Below, piece by piece: positions 24,996 through 32,451 of a stretch of 64,000 bases of DNA. Each line of letters begins with the position of its first letter. The first letter of the stretch is position 1. The stretch comes from NP936 sp002726085 (GTDB taxonomy: Bacteria > Acidobacteriota > Vicinamibacteria > Vicinamibacterales > UBA8438). Under the pieces are notes generated by a model. It saw only the letters and a list, made by a program, of their open reading frames with translations, was not told the origin of the DNA and did not search any database. The stretch lies in the NCBI GenBank assembly GCA_036012905.1, contig DASCQF010000105.1, forward strand, positions 5,491 through 69,490, written 5' to 3'. Both the position numbers and the translations under genes were made by a program.

Positions 24996-27277
24996 TGTGG
25001 CCGCTCAGTGACTGCCGCTCGGCCAGCTGCCGTCGGCATCGCGGGCTGACTGGCCAGCTTCGCTTGACAGGCGTGCGTCGCTTCCAGGAACAGCTGGGCT
25101 TCTGCGATCAGTTGACGGGCCGTGTCCCGGTCGACTGCCGGCTCGGCCTGCGCGTGACGGCGGAAGAGATACTGCGCGAACTTACCGCCGGCGTACTTGT
25201 CGAAGAAGATTTCGGTATCGAAGAAGCGGGTCCGGAACTCGGTGACGATCTGGTCTGGTTCGTCCGAGATGTCGATGAACTCCGTCTTGATGAGCCCCTT
25301 GGCAGCCTGAAGCATCGCGCCGTAGGCCAGCGCGTCCGCCTGTACGACGTCGCCCGTCTCGAGCTGGAGCTGGGCTTCGAAGACCTGGCTCTCGGCGCCC
25401 ACGAGGTCGAACTCGGTCAGCGAGACCACCTCCCCGGCACACTCGCCTACCCCCATGTCGCCGATGCCGAATTCGCGCGGGTCACCCCAATCGCGGTAGT
25501 AATCCGAGTCCACATCATGGGGCGGCACCGCCGTCAGGTCATCGAACATTTCGCGTAGCGCCCGCTTGCCGACCCGCGAGGTGAAGTCGTAGAAGCTCTC
25601 TGCTTCCCGCCGGTTGCTCACGAACTGGTCGGTGATGCGCCGGACGACCCCCGGTATGTTCTTCGAGGGCACGGCGCCGATGGCCAACCCATAGGCGCCG
25701 CCGTTGTCGGCCCACTTGCCGCCGAGCACGACCTGGAAGTGCGGCACGATGTGACCGCCGATGTGGCGGCTGACCCCGTAGAAGCCGAGGTCGCAGATCT
25801 GGTGTTGTCCGCACGAATTGAAACAGCCGCTGATCTTGATGCGCAGCTGCCGAACCGCGTAATCCAGTGTTTCCATCTGTTCGGCGAGCCGGTGCTCGAG
25901 CTCAGCGGCCAGCCCCCGAGACGACGCGATGCCCAGCTTGCAGGTGTCGGTGCCGGGACAGGCGGTGATGTCGGCGATCGCCCCTGCTCCAGGTCTGGCC
26001 AGCCCGATCGACTCGAGCTCGCGATGGAGCGCCGGCAGATCAGACTCTCGCACCCAGCGCAGTGCGATGTTTTGTTCGACCGTGGTCCGGATGGTGTCAC
26101 CCACGAAGCGCCGCGCCACGTCGGCCAGCCGCCGGAGCTGCCAGCCGCTCAGGTCGCCGAGCGGCAGACTCACCGTGGTGACCACGTAGCCTGGCTGACG
26201 CTGGCGGTATGCGTTGGTCCGTGCCCAGGCTGCGAAGGCCGGTGAGCCTGAACCATCGCCGAGCGGTTGCCCGGTTTTGAGCGGCTGCTCGCCGTAGGCC
26301 GGCAGGCGTTCCAAATAGTCGGTCCACGCCTCATCGTGAGCCAGCGTGGCCCGTTCCTCGCGCACCAACCGCCGAAATTCATCGAGACCCAGCTGCGCCA
26401 CGAGGAACTTGACGCGGGCGCGGGCGCGGTTGCGCTTTTCGCCCAGCCGCGCGAACACCCGGGCGATCGCCTGGAGGGTCGGCAGGATCTCGTCTGCCGC
26501 CATGAACGGCTCGAACAGCCGGGCCTCGTGTGGCACGGCCCCGAGTCCGCCCCCGACATGCACTTCGAAACCGTGCTGCTCGACTCCGTCCACCTCGCGG
26601 GTCACCGCGATGGCACCGAAGTCGTGCATCGTGACGAGCCCGCAGGCGTGCTCCCGGCAGCCTGAGAACGCTACCTTGAACTTACGGCCGAAATTCTGGG
26701 CGTCGGGGTGACCGAGCAGGAAATGCATCGCGGCGTCGGCATACGGTGTCACGTCGAAGGGCTCGTCTCGGCAGACCCCGGCAATCGGACAGGCGGTGAC
26801 GTTGCGGACGGTGTTACCGCACGCCTCGCGGGTCGTGATGCCGACCGCCGCGAGCCGCCGCATCAATGATGGCGTGTCGTCGATGTGTACGTAGTGCAGC
26901 TGCACGTCCTGGCGCGTGGTGATGTGACAGACGCCGTCACTGTATTCCTCCGACAGGTCCGCGAGTGTATCCATCTGGTCCGCCGTGAGCCCGCCGAACG
27001 GAATCTTGATGCGCTGCATCCCGGGCGCATCCCAGACCGTGTCGGGACCCTTGGTCTGTCCGTTCGAAGGAAACGGCAGCATCTTCACGCCGGTGCCGTC
27101 GTTCCGCTGGCCGTTGTCATAACGTTGTCCGTAGGCGCCCCGGCGCAGCCGGGTCTCGGCGAAAACCTTGTCGTCGATCTTGCCCTGGCGTTTCAGGGCG
27201 GTCTGGTTCTCGTAGGTGTCGATCTCTCGAGCGAGCGCCGCCGGTATGCGGTTTCCCAGGGCGTCCTTCCAGGTCAT
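24992..27277 (-). CDS. Siroheme-dependent sulfite (nitrite) reductase
   Basis: The ATG at 27277 (MTWKDALGN) is chosen. The frame is open further upstream, but there it overlaps the uroporphyrinogen methyltransferase gene and encodes an Arg-rich shadow. The 761-residue enzyme reduces sulfite to sulfide with six electrons. Cluster/siroheme ligands are TACPGTDTC near 442 and SGCFNSCGQH near 486. The duplicated N-terminal half has a look-alike, SGCREHACG, with different spacing. About 200 extra C-terminal residues extend beyond a CysI-like core, ending in a helical tail. Its neighbours cysH and the siroheme genes favour sulfite over nitrite. Confidence 0.88.
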   Translation of the reverse strand: MTWKDALGNRIPAALAREIDTYENQTALKRQGKIDDKVFAETRLRRGAYGQRYDNGQRNDGTGVKMLPFPSNGQTKGPDTVWDAPGMQRIKIPFGGLTADQMDTLADLSEEYSDGVCHITTRQDVQLHYVHIDDTPSLMRRLAAVGITTREACGNTVRNVTACPIAGVCRDEPFDVTPYADAAMHFLLGHPDAQNFGRKFKVAFSGCREHACGLVTMHDFGAIAVTREVDGVEQHGFEVHVGGGLGAVPHEARLFEPFMAADEILPTLQAIARVFARLGEKRNRARARVKFLVAQLGLDEFRRLVREERATLAHDEAWTDYLERLPAYGEQPLKTGQPLGDGSGSPAFAAWARTNAYRQRQPGYVVTTVSLPLGDLSGWQLRRLADVARRFVGDTIRTTVEQNIALRWVRESDLPALHRELESIGLARPGAGAIADITACPGTDTCKLGIASSRGLAAELEHRLAEQMETLDYAVRQLRIKISGCFNSCGQHQICDLGFYGVSRHIGGHIVPHFQVVLGGKWADNGGAYGLAIGAVPSKNIPGVVRRITDQFVSNRREAESFYDFTSRVGKRALREMFDDLTAVPPHDVDSDYYRDWGDPREFGIGDMGVGECAGEVVSLTEFDLVGAESQVFEAQLQLETGDVVQADALAYGAMLQAAKGLIKTEFIDISDEPDQIVTEFRTRFFDTEIFFDKYAGGKFAQYLFRRHAQAEPAVDRDTARQLIAEAQLFLEATHACQAKLASQPAMPTAAGRAAVTERPQ

Positions 27278-27279
27278 TG

Positions 27280-28050
27280 TCAGCCTTTCCCCTCGACGAC
27301 GGCGCTCGGGGCTCGGTCGGGGCACGCCGCGAGCTGTGCGTGCAGATCGACGACATTTCCGATGACGATCGTGCCGGGGTCGTTGGCATCGGTCGCCTCC
27401 GGTGCCGTCCCGAGGTCCCCAAGCGTGCCGACCCACGTGCGGGTGTGCGGTGTCGATGCCGCGAACACGACGGCGACGGTCGTCCCGATTGGCCACCCAC
27501 GGTCTATTAGACAGGTCGCGATCGCGTCGCGGTGCGCCAGGCCCATCAGCACGACCACGGTGAGCGTCGAGGGCGCAAGCGAGCCCAGAACCGGCCGGTA
27601 GCTCGCCTCGTCGTGCCCGGAGACGACGACGAACCCGGAGGACAGTCCGCGGTGAGTGACTGGAATTCCGGCGAGCGCGGGCGCCGCGACCGCCGTCGTC
27701 ACTCCCTGTACCACCTCGAACGGGATACCGTGTGCCCGGAGCGCCAGGGCTTCTTCGCCACCACGGCCGAGCACATACGGGTCGCCACACTTCAGGCGGA
27801 CCACCCGGCGTCCGCGACGCGCGGCCCGGATCATGACCCGGGTGATGGTCTCCTGACGGACCGACTTGCGGCCGGCGCGTTTGGCGACCGAGAAACGTTG
27901 CGCGCGCGTGGCCAGTGCGACCACGTCAGGGGTGACCAGCGCGTCAAAGAGGACCAAGTCGGCCGCTCGCAGGCGGTCGAGCGCCTGCACGGTCAGGAGG
28001 TCCGGGTCTCCCGGTCCGGCGCCGACGAGCGAGACGAATCCCACCTTCAT
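27280..28050 (-). CDS. cobA: Uroporphyrinogen-III C-methyltransferase
   Basis: About 256 residues, a complete SAM-dependent SUMT that methylates uroporphyrinogen III twice to make precorrin-2 for siroheme. Family marks are VGAGPGDPDLLT near the N-terminus and RLKCGDPYVLGRGGEE near 88-103. Its stop is two bases from the start of the sulfite reductase gene, and it follows the precorrin-2 dehydrogenase gene. The operon therefore makes the reductase together with its cofactor. An ATG one codon upstream is also possible. Confidence 0.93.
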   Translation of the reverse strand: MKVGFVSLVGAGPGDPDLLTVQALDRLRAADLVLFDALVTPDVVALATRAQRFSVAKRAGRKSVRQETITRVMIRAARRGRRVVRLKCGDPYVLGRGGEEALALRAHGIPFEVVQGVTTAVAAPALAGIPVTHRGLSSGFVVVSGHDEASYRPVLGSLAPSTLTVVVLMGLAHRDAIATCLIDRGWPIGTTVAVVFAASTPHTRTWVGTLGDLGTAPEATDANDPGTIVIGNVVDLHAQLAACPDRAPSAVVEGKG

Positions 28051-28056
28051 CACAAA

Positions 28057-28638
28057 TCAGCCCTGTCGATCTTCATAGAGACCGGCCAGTGCGCGCAAGA
28101 GGAGCGGTCGCCGCTGGTCCATCGGGACGCCGGTCGCCGCCCACTCGATGCGCTGGTCACGCGCGATCGCCAGCCAGCGCGGGATCTCATCCTCCGGCAG
28201 TAGGCCGTCGAGCGCCTGGCGGATCAGCGCCGCGAGCGCCGGCGCTTGCCCGTCGGTCGAGATAGCCACCGTGACTCCGCCGCGCCGCACCACGCCGCCG
28301 AGATAGAGGCTGGCATTCGGTGGGTCGTCCACCGCGTTGACGAAGACCCGCCGGGACTCCGCTTCCGCCGCGACCTCGCGGTTGACGGCGGGCGGCCCGG
28401 CTGCCACAACCAGCCAGGCGTTATCCAGGTCGGATGCCTCGAATGGCCCGCGCCGGATGGTCGCCGTGCTCCCGGCGATCTCCGGCGTGACCTGCGGCGC
28501 GACCACCGTGACCTGGGCGCCGGCATCGAGCAAAGAGCCCAGCTTGGACGTCGCGACCGACCCGCCCCCGACGATAACCACCGGACGACCCGCCAGCTTC
28601 AGGAATACCGGGAACAGCGACGCTGCTGCTGCGCTCAT
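28057..28638 (-). CDS. Precorrin-2 dehydrogenase/sirohydrochlorin ferrochelatase
   Basis: A 193-residue protein from the ATG giving MSAAAASLF, matching the CysG N-terminal half (Met8p/SirC type). It oxidises precorrin-2 with NAD and can insert iron to give siroheme. The Rossmann motif VVIVGGGSVATSKLGSLL is near residues 20-37, and VNAVDDPPNASLYLG matches the family active-site region. Here it is a separate gene from cobA, unlike fused CysG. Six bases separate it from the cobA start. No dedicated second chelatase is seen in the window. Confidence 0.88.
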   Translation of the reverse strand: MSAAAASLFPVFLKLAGRPVVIVGGGSVATSKLGSLLDAGAQVTVVAPQVTPEIAGSTATIRRGPFEASDLDNAWLVVAAGPPAVNREVAAEAESRRVFVNAVDDPPNASLYLGGVVRRGGVTVAISTDGQAPALAALIRQALDGLLPEDEIPRWLAIARDQRIEWAATGVPMDQRRPLLLRALAGLYEDRQG

Positions 28639-28673
28639 GAACGACTCCCGCTGCAATGACGAAGAGGTCCGGT

Positions 28674-29426
28674 CTAGCGGCTCGTATCAGTGGCGTCGGG
28701 CGCGGCCGCCGTTTCGGCCAGCGGCGCATGAAGACCACACTCGGTCTTGGCGGCGCCACGCCAGCGGCCCGCCCGGTCGTCTTCGCCCGCGGCAACGCCG
28801 CTGGTGCACGGCAGACAGCTGATGCTCGGATATCCGCGGTCGTGCAGCGGGTTGTAGGGTACGTCGTGACGCAGCAGATAAGACCAGATGTCTTTCTTGG
28901 TCCAGCGAATGAGCGGGTTTACCTTGCCGAGACCGTACTTTGCGTCCCATTCGACTGCGAGCGCCTTGGCGCGAGCGGCGGTCTGGTCACGGCGGATGGC
29001 GGTAATCCACGCATCGAACCTGTCGAGCTCCGCTTCTAGCGGTATGACCTTGCGCATCTGGCAGCATCGTTCCGGCTCCCGCGTCCAGAGCTCTGGACCG
29101 TGCTCCGCCGCCTGCTCGTCGACCGTGAGATCGGGGCCGACGCTGCGGATTGTCAGCGCATAGTGCGTCTCGAGACGTCGCCAGAGGTTGTAGGTCTCCG
29201 GGAACAGGAGGCCCGTATCGAGCGTGAAGATATCGATCGGAAGACGATGGCGCGCGATCAGATCGATCACCACACAGCCCTCCGCACCAAATCCGGTCGC
29301 GAAGGTCTGCTGTGAGCCGAACTGATCGACGGCCCACTGCAGTATCTCGAGCGCTGTTGCCGTTTCGAGCGCGCGGCCCGAATCGGCCAACTCTGTCGTG
29401 TCGGGACGAGCCAGTGTGCTGGTCAT
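28674..29426 (-). CDS. cysH: Adenylylsulfate (APS-type) reductase
   Basis: A 250-residue assimilatory reductase that uses thioredoxin-type reductant to turn activated sulfate into sulfite. It carries both cysteine pairs of the [4Fe-4S] APS-reductase class: Cys121-Cys122 in RCCQMRK and Cys204/Cys207 in SCLPC. The catalytic Cys230 is in the ECGLH motif. PAPS reductases of the E. coli type lack the cluster pairs, so APS is the likely substrate. It overlaps the DUF2061 stop (ATGA) and lies behind a cysteine-codon leader and terminator (29741-29895). Confidence 0.93.
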   Translation of the reverse strand: MTSTLARPDTTELADSGRALETATALEILQWAVDQFGSQQTFATGFGAEGCVVIDLIARHRLPIDIFTLDTGLLFPETYNLWRRLETHYALTIRSVGPDLTVDEQAAEHGPELWTREPERCCQMRKVIPLEAELDRFDAWITAIRRDQTAARAKALAVEWDAKYGLGKVNPLIRWTKKDIWSYLLRHDVPYNPLHDRGYPSISCLPCTSGVAAGEDDRAGRWRGAAKTECGLHAPLAETAAAPDATDTSR

Positions 29427-29695
29427 TCGTGTTCCTGGCTCGGTGACGCCAGTGCGGGCTTGGTGGAGCTGCCGGGGCGGTGGTCGATCGGTCGGCGTCC
29501 GAGGTTGAGCCGGTTCCAGATCCGTTCATGGCCGTAATAGAGCACCATCTTCGCCACACCCTCGAGTAGACCGATCGTGACCGCGATGTCGGTCCGACCG
29601 GTGAAGGCGTAGACCAGCAACGTCGTGGTCAATGTGGCCAGAATGCGCCACGAGACCGCCTTGTAAACGGACCGCCAAGCCGATTCTTCGTACAT
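29423..29695 (-). CDS. DUF2061 small membrane protein
   Basis: A 90-residue protein from the ATG at 29695, with AGGAAG about seven bases upstream. It has the DUF2061 core: WRSVYKAVSWRILATLTT, one clear hydrophobic helix, then a second weaker helix and YYGHERIWNRL. It is the first gene after the leader/terminator of the sulfate-reduction operon, and its stop overlaps the cysH start. DUF2061 proteins often sit with sulfate-assimilation genes. The role is unknown; the two-helix layout would suit a small membrane helper, but that is only inference. Confidence 0.88.
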   Translation of the reverse strand: MYEESAWRSVYKAVSWRILATLTTTLLVYAFTGRTDIAVTIGLLEGVAKMVLYYGHERIWNRLNLGRRPIDHRPGSSTKPALASPSQEHE

Positions 29696-29740
29696 CGTGT
29701 CTTCCTGCTCGTGCGTGCGACAGTTCCTGCCGCGGTCCAC

Positions 29741-29774
29741 AAAAAAAGCCCGGGAGCTTGTGGCCCCGGGCTTT
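29741..29774 (-). terminator. Strong intrinsic terminator in the leader of the sulfate-reduction operon
   Basis: On the minus strand, AAAGCCCGGG pairs perfectly with CCCGGGCTTT (10 bp, 10-base loop) and is followed by a run of seven T residues. It lies 46 bases before DUF2061 and about 50 bases after the stop of a cysteine-rich leader ORF. It fits a regulated attenuator better than a simple end of the sulfatase transcript, which stops some 275 bases earlier. Confidence 0.85.
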
Positions 29775-29823
29775 CGATCTCGTGCGTTGGCGCTTGCTTA
29801 CTTGTTGGCGTGATGCTTCAGCG

Positions 29824-29895
29824 CTACAGGACCGTCGGCTCGGGGGCCCAGGGGGCCTCCGTACAACAGCAGACGGCTCGTGCGCGGATGATCAC
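29824..29895 (-). CDS. Cysteine-rich leader peptide of the sulfate-reduction operon (candidate)
   Basis: A 23-codon ORF starting at a GTG, with three cysteine codons in a row (TGC TGT TGT) at codons 9-11 in the context ARAVCCCTEA, and ending TAG. It lies between a promoter-like sequence (29905-29934) and an intrinsic terminator (29741-29774), ahead of the cysH operon. The layout is that of a ribosome-stalling attenuator that senses charged tRNA-Cys. The predicted transcript start is only a few bases before the GTG, so translation may be leaderless. Bases after the Cys codons include GGCCCC stretches able to pair with GGGGCC of the terminator 5' arm. Expression is unproven. Confidence 0.6.
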   Translation of the reverse strand: MIIRARAVCCCTEAPWAPEPTVL

Positions 29896-29904
29896 AGCCC
29901 TTTC

Positions 29905-29934
29905 AATCTACCGCTTGAGAGGGGACTTCGTCAA
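29905..29934 (-). promoter_or_regulatory. Sigma-70-like promoter of the sulfate-reduction operon
   Basis: TTGACG (29934-29929) and TAGATT (29910-29905) are separated by 18 bases (17 if GTAGAT is used). Transcription would start near 29898, just before the GTG of the cysteine-rich leader ORF. The remaining part of the gap 29935-30048 shows nothing recognisable. Confidence 0.5.
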
Positions 29935-30048
29935 GCGGGGGGATGGGCCCCAGGGCCGTCGAACTCATGTCGGCTCCGGTTCCAGGGAATCCGCCACTCC
30001 AGGCTTCGTGCTCCGTGATGCGGTGGTGGGGAGCCTCCGCCGGTCCGC

Positions 30049-32451
30049 TCATCGGAGATACCCCAGACTGCGCAGTCGCTCGAGCTCCTCGCCCGACAGT
30101 ATGTCGGTCAGCTCGTCGTCTGCTGGCAGCCGTGCGGCTTCAGACCGCCGTCGCCACCGTTCCAGCTCCGCAGCCAGCCGTTCGACAACCTCTGGGTGAT
30201 CGGCCGCGACGTCGGTCAGGTTCAACGGGTCTCCCAGGTGGTCATAGAGCTCGTACTCCGGCTCACTCGTCTCGCGAGCCGTGTTGTGAATCAGTCGCCA
30301 TCCGTCGAGGATCAGCGCGTACGATTCGTGACGGTCGTCGGCGCCAGCTTCTGCTCGCACATGCTCCTCGGAGACCGCGGGCCGCACAATCCAGCCCGGC
30401 TCGTCTGTCCTGCCCTCCACGCCAAGCAGCGGCATCAGGCTCTGTCCTTGTAGGCTGTCTGGCACCCCCACGCCGCTCAGTTCGAGCAGGGTGGGCATCA
30501 GGTCGATCGTCCTGACCGTCTCATCGACGTGGTGGCCGCCCGGCAAGTGACCGGGCGCCCAGAGGATCAGCGGCACGCGTGTGAGCTCGCCGTAGACCGA
30601 CTGCCCGTGCCAGGAGTTGCCATGCTCGAGGAACTCTTCACCGTGGTCGCCGACGACGGCTACCACCACACGATTGGCGAGGCCTAGTTGCTCGAGGTGC
30701 TCGAGCAGACGGCCGATCTCGGCGTCCATGCCCCGAATCGAGCCGTCATACCAGGCCTGGCGATACGCCATGAACGCGTCCACATCGATGCCGGAGGTGT
30801 CGACGTTGGCCCGACTCGGCATGACCTGTCCCCGCAGGAACGGGCTCTCGATATGCGGCCGCACTTCCGCGACACGCTTCTCGTGCGCGGCCCGACCGGC
30901 GGGGTCGGCCCACATCGTGTTGTACGGGGGCCGCGGCTCGAACGGGCTGTGCGGGTCGAACAGGTGCAGGAAGACGAAGAACGGCACATCGCGATGGAGG
31001 TCGAGCCACGGCAGCAACCGGTCGACGTACTCGCGCGCCGACTTGCCCTGGCTGGGTCCGGTTCGTGAGGCTGCTTCGTGCAGCTCTTCGAACCCCTGGT
31101 GCAGATTCGTCGCGGCGCCGCTGAAGTTGACCGACGAGAACGACAGTGTAGCGTGGCCGGTCGCCCGGTACAGCTCGGCCAGGGTGGTGGCCGAGCTTGG
31201 CAGCCGGTCGGGCACGTCCTTCACGGTGTGTGTCGTCGGGTAGAGTGAGGTCAAGATGGACGGCGTCGATACCTTGGTCCAGGTTGCCTGTGCCACCGCG
31301 TCGTCGAACCGCGTCCCGGCGGCGGCCAGACGGGCGAGCGACGGTGTCGTATCGCGATCGTAACCGTAGACGCCGAGGTGATCCGGGCGGATCGTGTCTG
31401 CCATGACGACGATGACACCTTGCGGCGTCGATTTGGTCCCCGCCTCGCGCGCTTCCCGGTGGCGTACAACCGGCGACCCCCACAACCCGATCACACCCGT
31501 CTCGCCTGCCTCCAGCGAGAGCGACAGCGTCACGTCCTGGCCCGCCAGTGCTGTCAGGTCCACGGGCACCCGCTCCCACCGGTCGGGTGTCGTGACGGTC
31601 CGTTCCAGCAGAACCTGACTGCCGTCACTGCCTGCGGGGCCGCGAATCTGCGCCTCGACCCGGAAGGTGACCGGTTTCTCGTCCATGGTACCAATCGACA
31701 GATCGAGCCACGGTCGGTCCGACAGTGTGACCGGGATCCGAATCGCTTCGGGTGCTTTGGTCACGATCGACTCGTGAAATACGTCGTCCAGACCACGCCA
31801 GGACACGCCCGAAGGGGTCTCGGCCAGCTGTTCCCGGTCGAACACCAGACGCACGGAGCGGATCGCGAATCGGGCGCCGACGGCATCGCTTGGGTTGAGG
31901 AACACACGACCGATAGACGACGACGGTCGGTTGTCGGTCGCGCTCAGTCGGTAAGTTCGCACTTCGTCCCCAGGCAGCAGCGGGGTCGACAAGGCCCAGG
32001 TCTCGTCGGCGCGCACATTGTCGAGATCCACCTCACCCCGTCCGCGGAATTCGACTTCGAGGGTCGTGCCGTCGGAGACCAGCAGCTCGATGTCGACCGC
32101 GTGCAACCGGTCGCGGCGTCCCCCGTCGTCCCGCCACTCGACGTGAACGATGCCCGACTCGGTCGTCGTCTCACCCGTGAGCAGGCCGTCGTGGACCGCC
32201 AGCCCGGTGACGCCGCCCCCGTCCTGCCACCCATACAGCCCCGCCTCGCCAGAGCCGGGCTCGTCAAAGCGCCAGCGCGCACGTGGTGGCGCGGTCGGCG
32301 CCGCGCTGTCAAGGATCTCGACCCCGTCCCCGTCCAGGAGGTCGACGAGGTGCTGGGTGTATGGCGCCTCGGGCATTCCGGCGCAGCCGGACAACAGCGC
32401 CGCGACGGCAAGCCAGCGCAGCCGACGTGTCCTGTCGCTCCGGTCGATCAT
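30049..32451 (-). CDS. Sulfatase-family lipoprotein without formylglycine cysteine
   Basis: An 800-residue lipoprotein (lipobox LLSGC, Cys23). About 300 residues of beta-rich N-terminal domain come before an alkaline-phosphatase-fold sulfatase domain, which starts at VIVVMADTIRPDHLGVYGYD near 350. The usual C/S-x-P-x-R formylglycine site is replaced by VSTPSILTSLYP near 393, with Ser or Thr and no Arg, so canonical sulfatase maturation is not expected. The late motif VVGDHGEEFLEHG gives metal ligands. It may be a phosphoester or phosphoglycerol-type hydrolase/transferase. It ends in LRSLGYLR, a common C-terminus of this group. Its start overlaps the DUF2235 stop. Confidence 0.8.
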   Translation of the reverse strand: MIDRSDRTRRLRWLAVAALLSGCAGMPEAPYTQHLVDLLDGDGVEILDSAAPTAPPRARWRFDEPGSGEAGLYGWQDGGGVTGLAVHDGLLTGETTTESGIVHVEWRDDGGRRDRLHAVDIELLVSDGTTLEVEFRGRGEVDLDNVRADETWALSTPLLPGDEVRTYRLSATDNRPSSSIGRVFLNPSDAVGARFAIRSVRLVFDREQLAETPSGVSWRGLDDVFHESIVTKAPEAIRIPVTLSDRPWLDLSIGTMDEKPVTFRVEAQIRGPAGSDGSQVLLERTVTTPDRWERVPVDLTALAGQDVTLSLSLEAGETGVIGLWGSPVVRHREAREAGTKSTPQGVIVVMADTIRPDHLGVYGYDRDTTPSLARLAAAGTRFDDAVAQATWTKVSTPSILTSLYPTTHTVKDVPDRLPSSATTLAELYRATGHATLSFSSVNFSGAATNLHQGFEELHEAASRTGPSQGKSAREYVDRLLPWLDLHRDVPFFVFLHLFDPHSPFEPRPPYNTMWADPAGRAAHEKRVAEVRPHIESPFLRGQVMPSRANVDTSGIDVDAFMAYRQAWYDGSIRGMDAEIGRLLEHLEQLGLANRVVVAVVGDHGEEFLEHGNSWHGQSVYGELTRVPLILWAPGHLPGGHHVDETVRTIDLMPTLLELSGVGVPDSLQGQSLMPLLGVEGRTDEPGWIVRPAVSEEHVRAEAGADDRHESYALILDGWRLIHNTARETSEPEYELYDHLGDPLNLTDVAADHPEVVERLAAELERWRRRSEAARLPADDELTDILSGEELERLRSLGYLR

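Noticed and set aside
27278..27790. Upstream extension of the sulfite reductase frame
   Set aside because: It overlaps the methyltransferase gene, is Arg-rich and unlike any reductase; the ATG at 27277 fits the family start and the tight spacing.
29796..29905. Second frame through the cysteine leader ending ...KHHANK
   Set aside because: It has no convincing start codon or ribosome-binding site; the GTG frame with the Cys run explains the region better.
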